Source: Planktothrix rubescens CCAP 1459/22 (GTDB lineage Bacteria; Cyanobacteriota; Cyanobacteriia; Cyanobacteriales; Microcoleaceae). From it: 64,000 bases of DNA. Each line of letters opens with the position of its first letter. Position 1 is the stretch's first letter. Location: positions 4,049,501 through 4,113,500 of the forward strand of contig LR882958.1 of the NCBI GenBank assembly GCA_904830895.1, written 5' to 3'. Of this stretch, positions 17,892-26,762 are shown in pieces. The notes beneath the pieces were generated by a model. The model worked only from the letters and a program-made list of their open reading frames with translations, was not told the DNA's origin and did no database searches. The translations under genes and the position numbers were made by a program.

Positions 17892-18644
17892 TCAAGGTTT
17901 TTCAAAGACTAAAAAATGTTGTTGGGGTAAAAAATCTTGAGTTTCTTTCCAGTTTAAACCCACGGCAGCCATTTCTTTTTTGACTTGTTTTTCTGACATT
18001 TTATGCAGTCCTTTAATTAAGATTAAAGGATTTTCTTGACGATATTCTAATAATACCACCCGTCCCCCTGGTTTTAAGGCTTTGACAATTCCTTGCATCA
18101 TTTCTTGAGGATATTGAAATTCATGATAAGCATCAACCATTAGGGCTAAATCAAGGATTGATTCGGGTAAATTCGGGTGATCTACGGTTCCCAAAATTGG
18201 TTCAATATTTTCAATATTTTCTTGGGTTTTAACAAAATTTATTAGTGCCAACATTTCCGGTTGTACATCCACGGCTAAGACTTTTCCCTGGGGAACTAAA
18301 GGACTAATTCTAAAGGTAAAATATCCCGTTCCCGCCCCAATATCAGCGACAATATCGCTGGGTTTTAAATTTAAGGCTGCGATCGCTTGTTGGGGTTGTT
18401 CGGAGGTTTCTCGACGGGGACGTTCCAACCATCCGGCTCCCTCATGACCCATCACCTGAGCAATTTCTCTCCCAAGATAAAATTTTCCTATGCCGTCGGG
18501 ACTGTGAAGGGTGCGGTATTCATAGACAGAATCAACCCTAGGTGGAGTTAAGGCGATACTGGGGTCGGGGTTGATACATCCGAGCAGAATCACGGCAATA
18601 CTATAAAAAATGGGGAATAAATACCGACATAAAGATTTGATCAT
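17892..18644 (-). CDS. Exported SAM-dependent methyltransferase-like protein
   Basis: The 250-residue protein has a class I methyltransferase fold: motif I VADIGAGTGYFTF, motif II LAVDVQPEML, and later ALKPGGRVVLLEY. A conserved lead-in, MGHEGAGWLERPRRE, comes before it. The first 32 residues form a hydrophobic export signal with a lipobox-like LLGC at residues 20-23, so it may be a lipoprotein or signal-anchored. An exported SAM-dependent enzyme is paradoxical because SAM is cytoplasmic. The substrate is unknown. It is read away from the divergent MazG-like gene. Confidence 0.85.
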   Translation of the reverse strand: MIKSLCRYLFPIFYSIAVILLGCINPDPSIALTPPRVDSVYEYRTLHSPDGIGKFYLGREIAQVMGHEGAGWLERPRRETSEQPQQAIAALNLKPSDIVADIGAGTGYFTFRISPLVPQGKVLAVDVQPEMLALINFVKTQENIENIEPILGTVDHPNLPESILDLALMVDAYHEFQYPQEMMQGIVKALKPGGRVVLLEYRQENPLILIKGLHKMSEKQVKKEMAAVGLNWKETQDFLPQQHFLVFEKP

Positions 18645-18734
18645 TGTTTACCGAAAAATTACAACTCTTGTTAAACTGGAAAAAACAGTACAAAATAAAA
18701 ATCGGGTGCAATTATTTCATAGGAGAACTAGACC

Positions 18735-19061
18735 TTGCATCAAGAATATAACAAATTAGTGCGCGATCGCATCCCAGAACTGATTCAAAAATCAGGATCT
18801 CAGTATGATATTACAACGTTATCAGAAATCGAATATCGTCAAGCCTTAAAGGATAAACTGCTAGAAGAAGCCCAAGAAGTAGCTCAATCTTCACCTAATG
18901 AATTAGTACAAGAATTAGCGGATTTATTGGAAGTGATAGCAGCATTAATGGAAGCCCATGGAATTGAAGATGAACATATTTTGTTAGAACGGGATCATAA
19001 ACGAGCCGAAAAGGGAGGATTTGAACATAAAATTAAATTACTCTGGACTGAATCTACTTAA
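18735..19061 (+). CDS. MazG-like nucleotide pyrophosphohydrolase
   Basis: The 108-residue protein has the all-alpha NTP pyrophosphohydrolase pattern: KLVRDRIPELI at the start, KDKLLEEAQEVAQ, and ELADLLEVIAALMEAHG, whose E..E and E..D pairs bind magnesium. Small members of this type (PRA-PH/MazG-like) hydrolyse non-canonical or alarmone nucleotides. The start is TTG at 18735; AGGAG at 18721-18725 is well spaced for it, and there is no better ATG. The Dnd-associated gene begins 18 bp after its stop, so they are probably co-transcribed. Confidence 0.85.
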   Translation: MHQEYNKLVRDRIPELIQKSGSQYDITTLSEIEYRQALKDKLLEEAQEVAQSSPNELVQELADLLEVIAALMEAHGIEDEHILLERDHKRAEKGGFEHKIKLLWTEST

Positions 19062-19079
19062 TTTTTACGCAGATTAATT

Positions 19080-19550
19080 ATGGCTATTACAAGAATTAAG
19101 ATTGCTAAAGATAAAGCAGAATTGGTGCGATCGCTCACAGAAATAGAAAGTAAAACCGGGCCATTTCAAACCTATGCTGATGTCATTGCTTTTGCGGCAT
19201 TATTAGGAAAACGGCGCAAAAAACGGATTCCGATTGATGGGCTTTCTAAACGTGATCCTGGGCCGATTTCTATGGAAGTTTTTATTTCTCGGGGATATGA
19301 TGCAATTATTAAATTAGTAGCGATTGCTGAAACCCAAAATATCAAACTTCTATCTCCGTTTCAACTAGAAGCGGAAGAAGAAAGAGCCTTAATTTTTGAA
19401 GAATATGCCAATGGGGGCTTAGAAATATTACGAGATGAATGTCGCGGGACGGTTGATTATTCAGATCAATTACTATTGATCTTAATGGCCGAACACGATC
19501 GCCCATCCCAAATAGAAGGCGAATTTGATTTAAGTCGTTTTCTGGGTTAA
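19080..19550 (+). CDS. DNA phosphorothioation (Dnd)-associated protein 4-like
   Basis: The 156-residue protein matches, from memory, the family named DNA phosphorothioation-associated protein 4 (TIGR04062 type). The cues are an N-terminal IKIAKDKAELVRSL, a central FQTYADVIAFAALLGKRRKKR, and a C-terminal FEEYANGGLEIL. The family accompanies dnd/dpt gene clusters, but its biochemical function is unknown. No dndB-E or dptF-H gene is visible within the window. The MazG-like gene is its only close neighbour. Confidence 0.65.
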   Translation: MAITRIKIAKDKAELVRSLTEIESKTGPFQTYADVIAFAALLGKRRKKRIPIDGLSKRDPGPISMEVFISRGYDAIIKLVAIAETQNIKLLSPFQLEAEEERALIFEEYANGGLEILRDECRGTVDYSDQLLLILMAEHDRPSQIEGEFDLSRFLG

Positions 19551-19737
19551 ATTTTCCTGGGAATCCTAATATTGTATCCCAAAATAACCAGAGTTGCTTT
19601 TGGGGTACAACATTCCCATAATATCAAATACCAGTGAAAGAGAAGAAATAGAAATCTAGCGGTATTGGGAAAGTCTAAAAATATTAATTCAGGGGAAAAT
19701 ACCAATTTCTTGTAATTCCCCCGTTGACTATTACAAC

Positions 19738-21795
19738 CTACGATTTCCCATTGCCATTAGCCGCCGCCAAAATCCGTTCCGTTAACTTTTCAGGAACTTC
19801 CTGTAAACGATCAAATTGCCAATTAAAATAACCTACTCCTAAAGTTAATGAACGCAATTCTACAATTAAATCCTGCATTTCCGCCTGGGGAATATAGGCA
19901 GAAATCTTATCCCATCCCTTCCAGTCCGACATCGGTTCAAAGCCTAAAATTTGCCCCCGTCGTCCAGTAATTAACTGAAACATTTGGGAAGTAAAATCAC
20001 TCGGTGCACAAATTTCAACCGAAGTAATAGGTTCCAATAAAATTGGCTCACATTTCTCCATTCCCGACTGCATTGCTAACCGGGCAGCCTGTTTAAAAGC
20101 CTGTTCCGAACTATCAACTGCATGATAGGAACCATTAGTTAATGTCACCGCTATATCTACTACTGGAAACCCTAATGGCCCCTGGTTTAAATAGTCTCGA
20201 ACTCCCGTTTCCACCCCCGGAATATATTGACGGGGAACCGAACCCCCAACAATAGTTTCCCCAAAATTAAACCCTTCCCCGCGAGGCTGAGGTTTAATAT
20301 CTAAATACACATCCCCAAACTGTCCATGACCACCACTTTGATGTTTATAACGGCCGTGGGAATTAGTAGTTTTGCGAATCGTTTCTTTATAGGGAATACT
20401 CGGTAAATTAGTTACCATCGGTAAATTATATTTACGCCGTAACCGATCTAAACTTACTTGCAAATGAATTTGACCTTGACCCCATAAAATAATCTCGTGG
20501 GTATCACTATTTTGTTCCCAATTTAACGCCGGATCTTCATCTAACATTTTAGATAAAGCCGTACTAATTTTAACCTCATCTTTACGGTTTTCTGGAGTAA
20601 TAGCCCAGCCATAAACCGCAGGAAGTAAAGCCGCTTTTGGTAAGGGATTTTTTAATTGATTTCCTTGAGTGGTTAAAGTATCTCCAGTTTGAATTCCTTC
20701 CATCCGTCCCAAAGCCACAATTTCCCCAGTTTTTGCTGTTTGTACGTTTTGGGTTTGTTGTCCGGTCATCCGATACATTCCCCCAGGTCGTACCCCATTT
20801 AATGTCATACCTTCGGTCAGTTCCCCCTGCCAAACCCGCACCAGGGAGAGCTTACCGCCTTGGGGGCTATAATAGGTTTTCAACACCTGGGCAATGGGCA
20901 ACCCTTCCGAGGATTTTAGCCTCCGACGTTCTGCGGTAATATTCGGTTCTGGAGCTTCCCGAACTAAGGCATCCAACAGCACCCGCACCCCGTGATCTTG
21001 TTCAGCAACTCCTATTAATACCGGGACAATTAAATCCGCCCCCAATTCCATTTTTAAATCCTTAACAATTTCATCTTGAGGCGGTTCAATTTCTTCTAAT
21101 AGTTCTTCTAATAAATGATCGTCAAAATTAGCTAACTCCTCTAACATTGCTTGACGGGCGAGGTGTTCAGCCTCTTTTAAGGATTCTGGAAAGGGGACTG
21201 GATCAGACGGAGCACCGGAATGATAATGATAGGCTTGTTCGGTAATTAAATCAATAAAACCGACCAATTGTTCCCCGTTACCAATGGGATATTGTTGGGG
21301 AATTACTGGACGGGTAGAAACTGATTTTAAGGCATTTAAGATTTCAGTAAAACTGTTAACGCAACGTTCTTCATCGGTACAAACCCGATCCATTTTATTA
21401 ATAAAAACCAGATGGGGAATTTCCCAATCATCTAAGAATTTGAACAGAGGAGATAGGGTTAAAATCCGGCCGGGATCAGCTTCACAAACCACAATAGCTA
21501 ATCCAGTACCGATTAAACCATTATAGGTTTCTTGGGCAAATTCTACAGAACCCGGACAGTCTAAAAAGGTAAAACGAATGCCACCATATTCGGTACTAGC
21601 GGCATTAACTTCTACACTCATATTTCGTTCTTTCGCTTCTGGAGAACTATCTCCAACCCGGTTAGTATCTTTTGCCGTTCCCTTGCGAGATGTGGCGGCC
21701 GTGACGGATAAAATACTCTCTAAAAGTGTGGTTTTTCCGCTTAAATAGGGGCCGACAAGGGCAACATTACGGAAGTTTGTTACAGTTTCTGACAT
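19738..21795 (-). CDS. EF-G-like translational GTPase
   Basis: The 685-residue protein has the five-domain EF-G layout: P-loop GPYLSGKTTL near residue 15, G4 motif INKMDR, and C-terminal EF-G domains IV-V with PRQYIPGVETG and RRGQILGF. The switch II motif reads DCPGSVEF instead of the canonical DTPGHVDF, so the catalytic histidine is a serine. Together with the divergent effector region, this marks an EF-G paralogue rather than the main elongation factor. A role in ribosome release, stress or assembly is possible. It stands alone between the Dnd-associated gene and grxC. Confidence 0.88.
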   Translation of the reverse strand: MSETVTNFRNVALVGPYLSGKTTLLESILSVTAATSRKGTAKDTNRVGDSSPEAKERNMSVEVNAASTEYGGIRFTFLDCPGSVEFAQETYNGLIGTGLAIVVCEADPGRILTLSPLFKFLDDWEIPHLVFINKMDRVCTDEERCVNSFTEILNALKSVSTRPVIPQQYPIGNGEQLVGFIDLITEQAYHYHSGAPSDPVPFPESLKEAEHLARQAMLEELANFDDHLLEELLEEIEPPQDEIVKDLKMELGADLIVPVLIGVAEQDHGVRVLLDALVREAPEPNITAERRRLKSSEGLPIAQVLKTYYSPQGGKLSLVRVWQGELTEGMTLNGVRPGGMYRMTGQQTQNVQTAKTGEIVALGRMEGIQTGDTLTTQGNQLKNPLPKAALLPAVYGWAITPENRKDEVKISTALSKMLDEDPALNWEQNSDTHEIILWGQGQIHLQVSLDRLRRKYNLPMVTNLPSIPYKETIRKTTNSHGRYKHQSGGHGQFGDVYLDIKPQPRGEGFNFGETIVGGSVPRQYIPGVETGVRDYLNQGPLGFPVVDIAVTLTNGSYHAVDSSEQAFKQAARLAMQSGMEKCEPILLEPITSVEICAPSDFTSQMFQLITGRRGQILGFEPMSDWKGWDKISAYIPQAEMQDLIVELRSLTLGVGYFNWQFDRLQEVPEKLTERILAAANGNGKS

Positions 21796-21971
21796 ATTTT
21801 TTCTCCACGAATATAAATTATAAATTCTGGTTTCTCAATTCGCCTACTCTAATAATTTAAAGAGTTTTTGCCACAATTTAACATCTGGTTAATCAAAAAA
21901 AACATTATGAATTTATTACAACTTTTGTAAATAAATATTAAGTTAATTAGGCTAAGGATTTAAAAAAGCCC

Positions 21972-22018
21972 GTTGTTGGGCTTTAGCCCTAATAAAGATT
22001 GGGCTTTAGCCCAACAAC
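21972..22018. repeat. Dispersed palindromic repeat (GGGCTTTAGCCC family), copy 2
   Basis: The left arm GTTGTTGGGCTTTAGCCC and right arm GGGCTTTAGCCCAACAAC nearly pair around a short AT loop; the three central bases of one arm are flipped relative to perfect pairing. CGGCCAAACAA follows, repeated. It lies just downstream of grxC, in the upstream region of the EF-G-like gene. Confidence 0.8.
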
Positions 22019-22043
22019 GGCCAAACAACGGCCAAACAAACTA

Positions 22044-22355
22044 TTAAGCAGGTTCAGCTAATCGGGGTTCTAGTTTTCCTTCTCCATCTAATTGATAGAG
22101 ATCATCACAACCCCCAATATGTTGATTATTAATAAAAATTTGGGGAACTGTGCGTCGTCCATTTGCCCTTTCTGCCATTTGATTTCGGGCGACATCATCC
22201 CCATCTATTTTATATTCTGTGAAATTAACCCCTTTCCACCATAATAATAATTTAGCCCGAATACAGTAGGGACAGGTCTGCCAAGTATAGATTTCGACGT
22301 TAGCTTGATTTCGTTCAGGATGGCGACCGAATAAAGCATTAAGAGCATCTAACAT
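22044..22355 (-). CDS. grxC: Glutaredoxin 3 (GrxC)
   Basis: The dithiol glutaredoxin reduces disulfides and glutathione mixed disulfides using glutathione. With the start at the ATG ending at 22355 (MLDALNALFG) the protein has 103 residues. The active site CPYC is at residues 28-31 in IYTWQTCPYC, and the cis-Pro loop is TVPQIFINNQHIGG with the following CDD. An AGGA-type site 5-8 nt upstream supports this start over 22379. The N-terminal GRHPER extension is typical of cyanobacterial GrxC. Confidence 0.93.
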   Translation of the reverse strand: MLDALNALFGRHPERNQANVEIYTWQTCPYCIRAKLLLWWKGVNFTEYKIDGDDVARNQMAERANGRRTVPQIFINNQHIGGCDDLYQLDGEGKLEPRLAEPA

Positions 22356-22438
22356 GATAAAATTCCTAGAGATCAACAATAGTTTATTTTAACTTAAACC
22401 TATTTCTATTTTTCGGGTAGCGATCGCTCAAACCCTAA

Positions 22439-22690
22439 TTAAAAATTATAATTAAACCGTTTCAATTGAGCTTTCATTTTATTAATTAGCTTAAATTCTT
22501 TAAAAATTAATCCATAGTAATGCAAAGAAAATAAAATATTAATCACAAAGAAACCCAGGGTTAAAATAAATCTAAATACCGTAGAAAAATTGAATTCAGA
22601 AGTCATTGTAAAAACGGAAAAGATAATTGAGCAAAGCCCAAAACCCGCCGCAAAAGAACTAAGAATCAGTAAACGTACCTTAGCCATCAT
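22439..22690 (-). CDS. Small two-helix membrane protein
   Basis: The 83-residue protein has two hydrophobic stretches, LLILSSFAAGFGLCSIIFSV and VFRFILTLGFFVINILFSL, and a basic C-terminal tail (KMKAQLKRF). No family was recognised. An imperfect inverted repeat TTGATCCG/CGGATCAA (22732-22764) lies upstream and could be regulatory. Composition and length support a real gene, but this is not certain. Confidence 0.55.
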   Translation of the reverse strand: MMAKVRLLILSSFAAGFGLCSIIFSVFTMTSEFNFSTVFRFILTLGFFVINILFSLHYYGLIFKEFKLINKMKAQLKRFNYNF

Positions 22691-23075
22691 AAGTGAAACT
22701 TTATTAATAAGAATAAAATCCAGTCATATAGTTGATCCGTCACTAAGTATAAGTACCGGATCAAACTGATTATCACTATACAACTAAATTTCAAAGGATG
22801 ACTGAAGGAATCGGAGTTTTTTCAAAATAGCAGTATTCCCCATTCCCTATTACCCATTCCCCATTACCTATTACCCATTACCTATTACCCATTCCCCATT
22901 ACCTATTACCCATTACCCATTACCTATTACCCATTCCCCATTCCCCATTCCCCATTCCCCTATTTCCAGACAAGGGCTTTCCATCAACCTCTGGGAGTCA
23001 ATGGTGACTGTAACACTCCGTTACCTTTGACCCCTGACAAAAAGCCCAAACCCTATAATATCTGGCAATTCCAGC
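22691..23075. other. Gene-free region with heptamer repeats
   Basis: This 385-bp gap contains the inverted repeat at 22732-22764 and the heptamer tandem array at 22834-22965. The rest shows no coding sequence or RNA gene. Confidence 0.6.
22834..22965. repeat. Heptanucleotide tandem repeat (STRR-like)
   Basis: About 18 consecutive seven-base units alternate between CCCCATT, CCCATTA, CCTATTA and CCCATTC types. Short tandemly repeated heptamers of this kind are known in filamentous cyanobacteria. The complementary unit AATAGGG occurs three times near 51783-51810. Confidence 0.9.
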
Positions 23076-23837
23076 TTACATTTTCTCCAACTCCTTTTTC
23101 AGCTTTTCTAACTCATCATCTACGGGAGCACTACTCGTCGCCGTTGTTTGTCCGGGGGGTAGGGACTGGGGAGCGGGGCTACCGGAAATCTGGGCTTTCA
23201 GGGCAGCTAATTCGTCATCCACATCACTTCCGGCTTCCAAAACTGCAAATTTGCTTTCAAAATCTGAACCCGTCAGTTCTCCAGCCGCTTGAGCACGTGA
23301 TTCTAACTGCAACACTTTATCCTCCATGCGTTCAAAAGCTGAGGTCGCTCCACTGGGATTAATACCCCCCAATAAACCCTGTAACTGTTCATTGGCTTTG
23401 GCTGCTTGCGCCCGGGCTTTGAGCATATTTTTCTTGGTTTTGGCTTCAGAGATTTTGCTCTCTAACTGAATTAAATTGCGCTTGAGGCCATCCACCTGAG
23501 CTAATTGTTGATCCAGAGTCAATTTAATAGTATTAGCCGTTTCCGTGTAGCCTTTTTTGCGCTGTAAGGCTTCTCTGGCTAACCCTTCTTCCCCTTTTTG
23601 CAGGGCTAACTTGGCGCGAGACTCCCATTGGTTTGCTTGGGACTGAGCTTGATTATACTGTTGTTCACTGCGTTTTTGATTGGCGATCGCTTGGGCAACG
23701 GCCTGACGCAACTGCACCAGATCCTCCTGCATATCAATGACCGCCTGATCCAGAATCTTCTCTGGATCTTCGGCTTTGTTGACCAGATCATTCAAATTGG
23801 CTCTGACAAGACGGCTAATGCGATCAAATAATCCCAT
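23076..23837 (-). CDS. vipp1: PspA/IM30 (Vipp1) family membrane-remodelling protein
   Basis: The protein forms ESCRT-III-like rings and rods that protect and build membranes, thylakoids in particular. It starts with the amphipathic helix MGLFDRISRLVRANLNDLV and continues as a long coiled coil (AEDPEKILDQAV, IDMQEDLVQLRQAVAQ). After about residue 215 a flexible Pro/Ser linker leads to a short helix, DDELEKLKKELEKM. The C-terminal helix after a linker distinguishes Vipp1 from PspA, although a paralogue of PspA type cannot be excluded. Length 253 is typical. Confidence 0.9.
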   Translation of the reverse strand: MGLFDRISRLVRANLNDLVNKAEDPEKILDQAVIDMQEDLVQLRQAVAQAIANQKRSEQQYNQAQSQANQWESRAKLALQKGEEGLAREALQRKKGYTETANTIKLTLDQQLAQVDGLKRNLIQLESKISEAKTKKNMLKARAQAAKANEQLQGLLGGINPSGATSAFERMEDKVLQLESRAQAAGELTGSDFESKFAVLEAGSDVDDELAALKAQISGSPAPQSLPPGQTTATSSAPVDDELEKLKKELEKM

Positions 23838-24057
23838 GACGCTGTTCTTCCTTTGACGGTGTACGGTTTTTGATTACCTCTATCTACAGTTTAACCAAAT
23901 CGGAGCAAGAAGTCCCACCTCCTACTCGATAGGGAGTTGATTATAATTCAGATATGGTGATTTTCAGGAGGATAACTGTCCTGTTTGATAGCTGGAATAA
24001 TCAACTTTTCTCCTTGTTGTTGATGGGATTGTAAGAATATCAAAGTCGGCATTTACT

Positions 24058-24190
24058 ATAGCAATCCTAAATAGGTTGTAATATTATTAATACTGACATG
24101 AAATAGCTATAAGTATTATCCGGTGTTCCCTCCCCCCCTAGCCCTCCGTGCACGGAGGGCTAGGGGGGGCTGTTCCGGTGTTCCCTGCTA
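24058..24190. mobile_element. Composite of MITE family 2 end and MITE family 1 core
   Basis: From 24059 the sequence TAGCAATCCTAAATAGG, followed by TTGTAATATT, matches the left end of the 121-bp elements at 30541 and 30995, then diverges. From about 24110 it becomes family 1: GGTGTTCCCTCCCCCC, the GTGCAC palindrome (core about 24135-24172), and the end CTGCTA at 24190 followed by TA. The GGTGTTCCC piece is repeated just before the end. It looks like nested or recombined elements. Confidence 0.65.
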
Positions 24191-24490
24191 TAACTGAGAT
24201 CGGGGTAGCCCAAAATGCCGAACGAATTACCGAAGCCGCCACCAATGCCGCCATCTCCGCCGAACAGTTGGATCGCTCGATTCGTTCGATTAGCACCATC
24301 ACCCAACAGGCAGATGAAATTACCCACGAAGTCATGCACAGTCCGAACAAGTAGCAATAGCCATGAGGGAACAGTCAAAAGCAATTCAACAGATGATCGA
24401 GGCGATTAAAAATATTACTCAGAAAATTAATTTAATTCGGAGTTCAAATGTTGAAGCCTCCATTGACTTAGCGATTCCTCATCCTTGAGA
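24187..24490 (+). pseudogene. Methyl-accepting chemotaxis protein-like remnant
   Basis: The frame running off the MITE reads EIGVAQNAERITEAATNAAIS and SIRSISTITQQADEITHEV, a chemoreceptor-type coiled-coil heptad pattern, then stops at 24354. A second frame from about 24363 continues the same helical pattern (REQSKAIQQMIEAIKNIT, QKINLI) to 24488. So a PilJ/MCP-like C-terminal segment has lost its front, where the MITE lies, and suffered a frameshift. No function is expected. Confidence 0.6.
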
Positions 24491-24650
24491 TTGATGCCCA
24501 TTCAACCCATGACAACCCTGCGATATCAATACTAATTATTCTCTGGAAGAATGGATAGCCAAAGCTGATAAACTGATGTATGAACATAAACATACTAAAT
24601 ACATCAGCAACTTGCATTGATTGGTTAACCCCTTTTCCCCCGAGGTTTTT

Positions 24651-26603
24651 ATGATTCACTCAACTCACTGGCGTTCCCTCTATTCTTCTGTACAATCTGT
24701 TCCTGAAATCTGGCCAATTTTGGATCAAAATGTTGGTCAAATTATTGCTTTAGATGACCCCCACGGGAAACCCGAATTCCGTCTGAGCTATTCCCAACTA
24801 TGGGAAAAAATTCAACAATTTGCCACGGGGTTACAAAACTTAGGCATAGAATCCACCACCAATAGTCTACCACCACGGATTGCTCTGTTTTCCGATGATA
24901 GCCCCCGTTGGATCATTGCGGATCAAGGGATCTTAACCGCCGGAGCCGCCGATGTGGTACGCGGGGCGACGGCTGACCCCTTAGAATTGGCTTATATTCT
25001 TAAAGATAGTGGGAGTACCGCCCTAGTTGTCGAAAACTTTTCCCTATTAAAAAAATTGCGATCGCAAATTGAAGATTTACCGATTCAATTTGTAATTTTA
25101 TTATCGGATGAAACACCAAATTCCAGAGATTTACCGACTATTCCGGTATTGAATTTTAATCAATTAATTGAAACTGGAAAAAAAACAAGTCTCAAACCTT
25201 CTAAATCTCACCAAAACACCTTAGCTACCCTGCTCTATACTTCGGGAACAACCGGACAACCGAAAGGAGTAATGTTAACCCATAAAAACCTATTACATCA
25301 AATTAATGCCATTCCCGATGTGATTCAACCCGAACCCGGAGAAATATTTCTGAGTATTCTTCCCACTTGGCATACCTTCGGACGCACCGGACAATATTTT
25401 TGTTTATCCCAAGGGTGTACGGTTGTTTATACCAATATTCGCTATTTTAAACAGGATTTAAAGCAATTTAAACCCCATTATATGATTAGTGTGCCTCGAA
25501 TTTGGGAAGCTATTCATGAAAGCGCCCAAAAACAATTTCGAGAACAGTCAGAACAGAAACAAAAAATTGTTGATCTCTGCTTTTCCTTGAGTGAAAAATA
25601 CATTTTTGCCCGTCGTATTGCCCAGGGATTAACTTTAGATTTAAAGCCCGCTTCTGCTTCCGAAAAACTTCTGGCTCAGTTAAAAACTTGGGTATACGCT
25701 CCCTTTCAAATTATCGGCGATCGCTTAGTCTATCAAAAAGTGCGAGAAGCCACCGGAGGACAACTCAAATTTGCCATTAGTGGGGGTGGCTCCTTGGCTA
25801 TGTACCTAGAAAATTTCTATGAAATCGTCGGAATTAAATTATTAGTCGGATATGGTTTGACCGAAACTTCCCCGGTATTAAGTGCCCGTCGGGAATGGCA
25901 TAATTTACGCGGATCATCGGGAAAACCCATCCCAGAAACGGAACTTTGCATCGTTGACCCCGAAACCCGTCAAATTCTGCCATATTATCAAAAAGGATTA
26001 GTCTTAGCCCGGGGGCCCCAGGTGATGACCGGGTATTTTGAAAACCCCCAAGCGACGGCTAAAGCCATTAATGCCGAAGGTTGGTTTGATACCGGAGATT
26101 TAGGTTGGTTATCCCCGCAAAATGACTTAGTATTAACTGGTCGTGCTAAAGATACTATTGTTTTAACCAATGGCGAAAATATCGAACCCCAAGCCATTGA
26201 AGATGCCTGTTTACGCAGTCTCTATATTGATCAAATCATGTTAGTCGGTCAGGATCAAAAAAATTTAGGAGCATTAATTGTTCCGAATTTAGATACTTTA
26301 AAACAGTGGGCAATTCGACAAAATCTGACCCTGAAACTACCTGAAGAAACCGTCACCCAAACTCAGGAAATCACCCTAGAGAGTCCCATCATTCAAAACC
26401 TATTCAGGGAAGAACTCAACCGGGAAGTTAAAAACCGTCCAAGTTATCGAATTGATGATCGGATTGGCCAATTTCAGTTATTGGCAGAACCCTTTTCCAT
26501 GGAAAACGGAATGTTAACCCAAACCTTGAAGGTCAAACGCCCCGTTGTAATGGAACATTACCGCGATATGATTAACGAAATGTATAAAACCGTCACCCGC
26601 TAA
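24651..26603 (+). CDS. aas: Long-chain acyl-ACP/acyl-CoA synthetase
   Basis: This AMP-forming ligase activates free fatty acids; in cyanobacteria the single enzyme of this type mostly makes acyl-ACP and recycles membrane fatty acids. The roughly 650 residues have the P-loop-like motif TLLYTSGTTGQPKGVMLTH, the acyl-site helix VGYGLTETSPVL, and the hinge DTGDLGWLSPQNDLVLTGR with the catalytic-region NGENIEP. The ATG at 24651 (MIHSTHWR), preceded by CCGAGG, is a better start than the in-frame TTG at 24621. Acyl-ACP rather than acyl-CoA specificity is inferred from the host group. Confidence 0.9.
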   Translation: MIHSTHWRSLYSSVQSVPEIWPILDQNVGQIIALDDPHGKPEFRLSYSQLWEKIQQFATGLQNLGIESTTNSLPPRIALFSDDSPRWIIADQGILTAGAADVVRGATADPLELAYILKDSGSTALVVENFSLLKKLRSQIEDLPIQFVILLSDETPNSRDLPTIPVLNFNQLIETGKKTSLKPSKSHQNTLATLLYTSGTTGQPKGVMLTHKNLLHQINAIPDVIQPEPGEIFLSILPTWHTFGRTGQYFCLSQGCTVVYTNIRYFKQDLKQFKPHYMISVPRIWEAIHESAQKQFREQSEQKQKIVDLCFSLSEKYIFARRIAQGLTLDLKPASASEKLLAQLKTWVYAPFQIIGDRLVYQKVREATGGQLKFAISGGGSLAMYLENFYEIVGIKLLVGYGLTETSPVLSARREWHNLRGSSGKPIPETELCIVDPETRQILPYYQKGLVLARGPQVMTGYFENPQATAKAINAEGWFDTGDLGWLSPQNDLVLTGRAKDTIVLTNGENIEPQAIEDACLRSLYIDQIMLVGQDQKNLGALIVPNLDTLKQWAIRQNLTLKLPEETVTQTQEITLESPIIQNLFREELNREVKNRPSYRIDDRIGQFQLLAEPFSMENGMLTQTLKVKRPVVMEHYRDMINEMYKTVTR

Positions 26604-26762
26604 CGATTGAGTTTCTCTGCTCCATGCCAAGTTAAATCGAAATGGTTAACTCACGGTGATTACCTTCCTAAACCTCTTTGTGATTGTGTAAGGGTGACAT
26701 TTACGTTACCCCTACGTTGCGCGGGTGACGGCGAACTGATAACGGACACAACATAACCACTT

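Larger units (their letters stand above)
23838..24650. other. Non-coding stretch with MITE pieces and a chemoreceptor remnant
   Basis: This 813-bp interval holds a MITE family 2 end (about 24058-24110), a MITE family 1 copy (to 24190), and a decayed chemoreceptor piece (24187-24490). No intact gene was found. The rest, to the acyl synthetase start, is featureless. Confidence 0.7.

Noticed and set aside
24148-24354. Start of a real gene at the ATG in the GTGCAC palindrome
   Set aside because: The first 15 codons are translated MITE sequence; the chemoreceptor-like frame is truncated and frameshifted, so it is a remnant.
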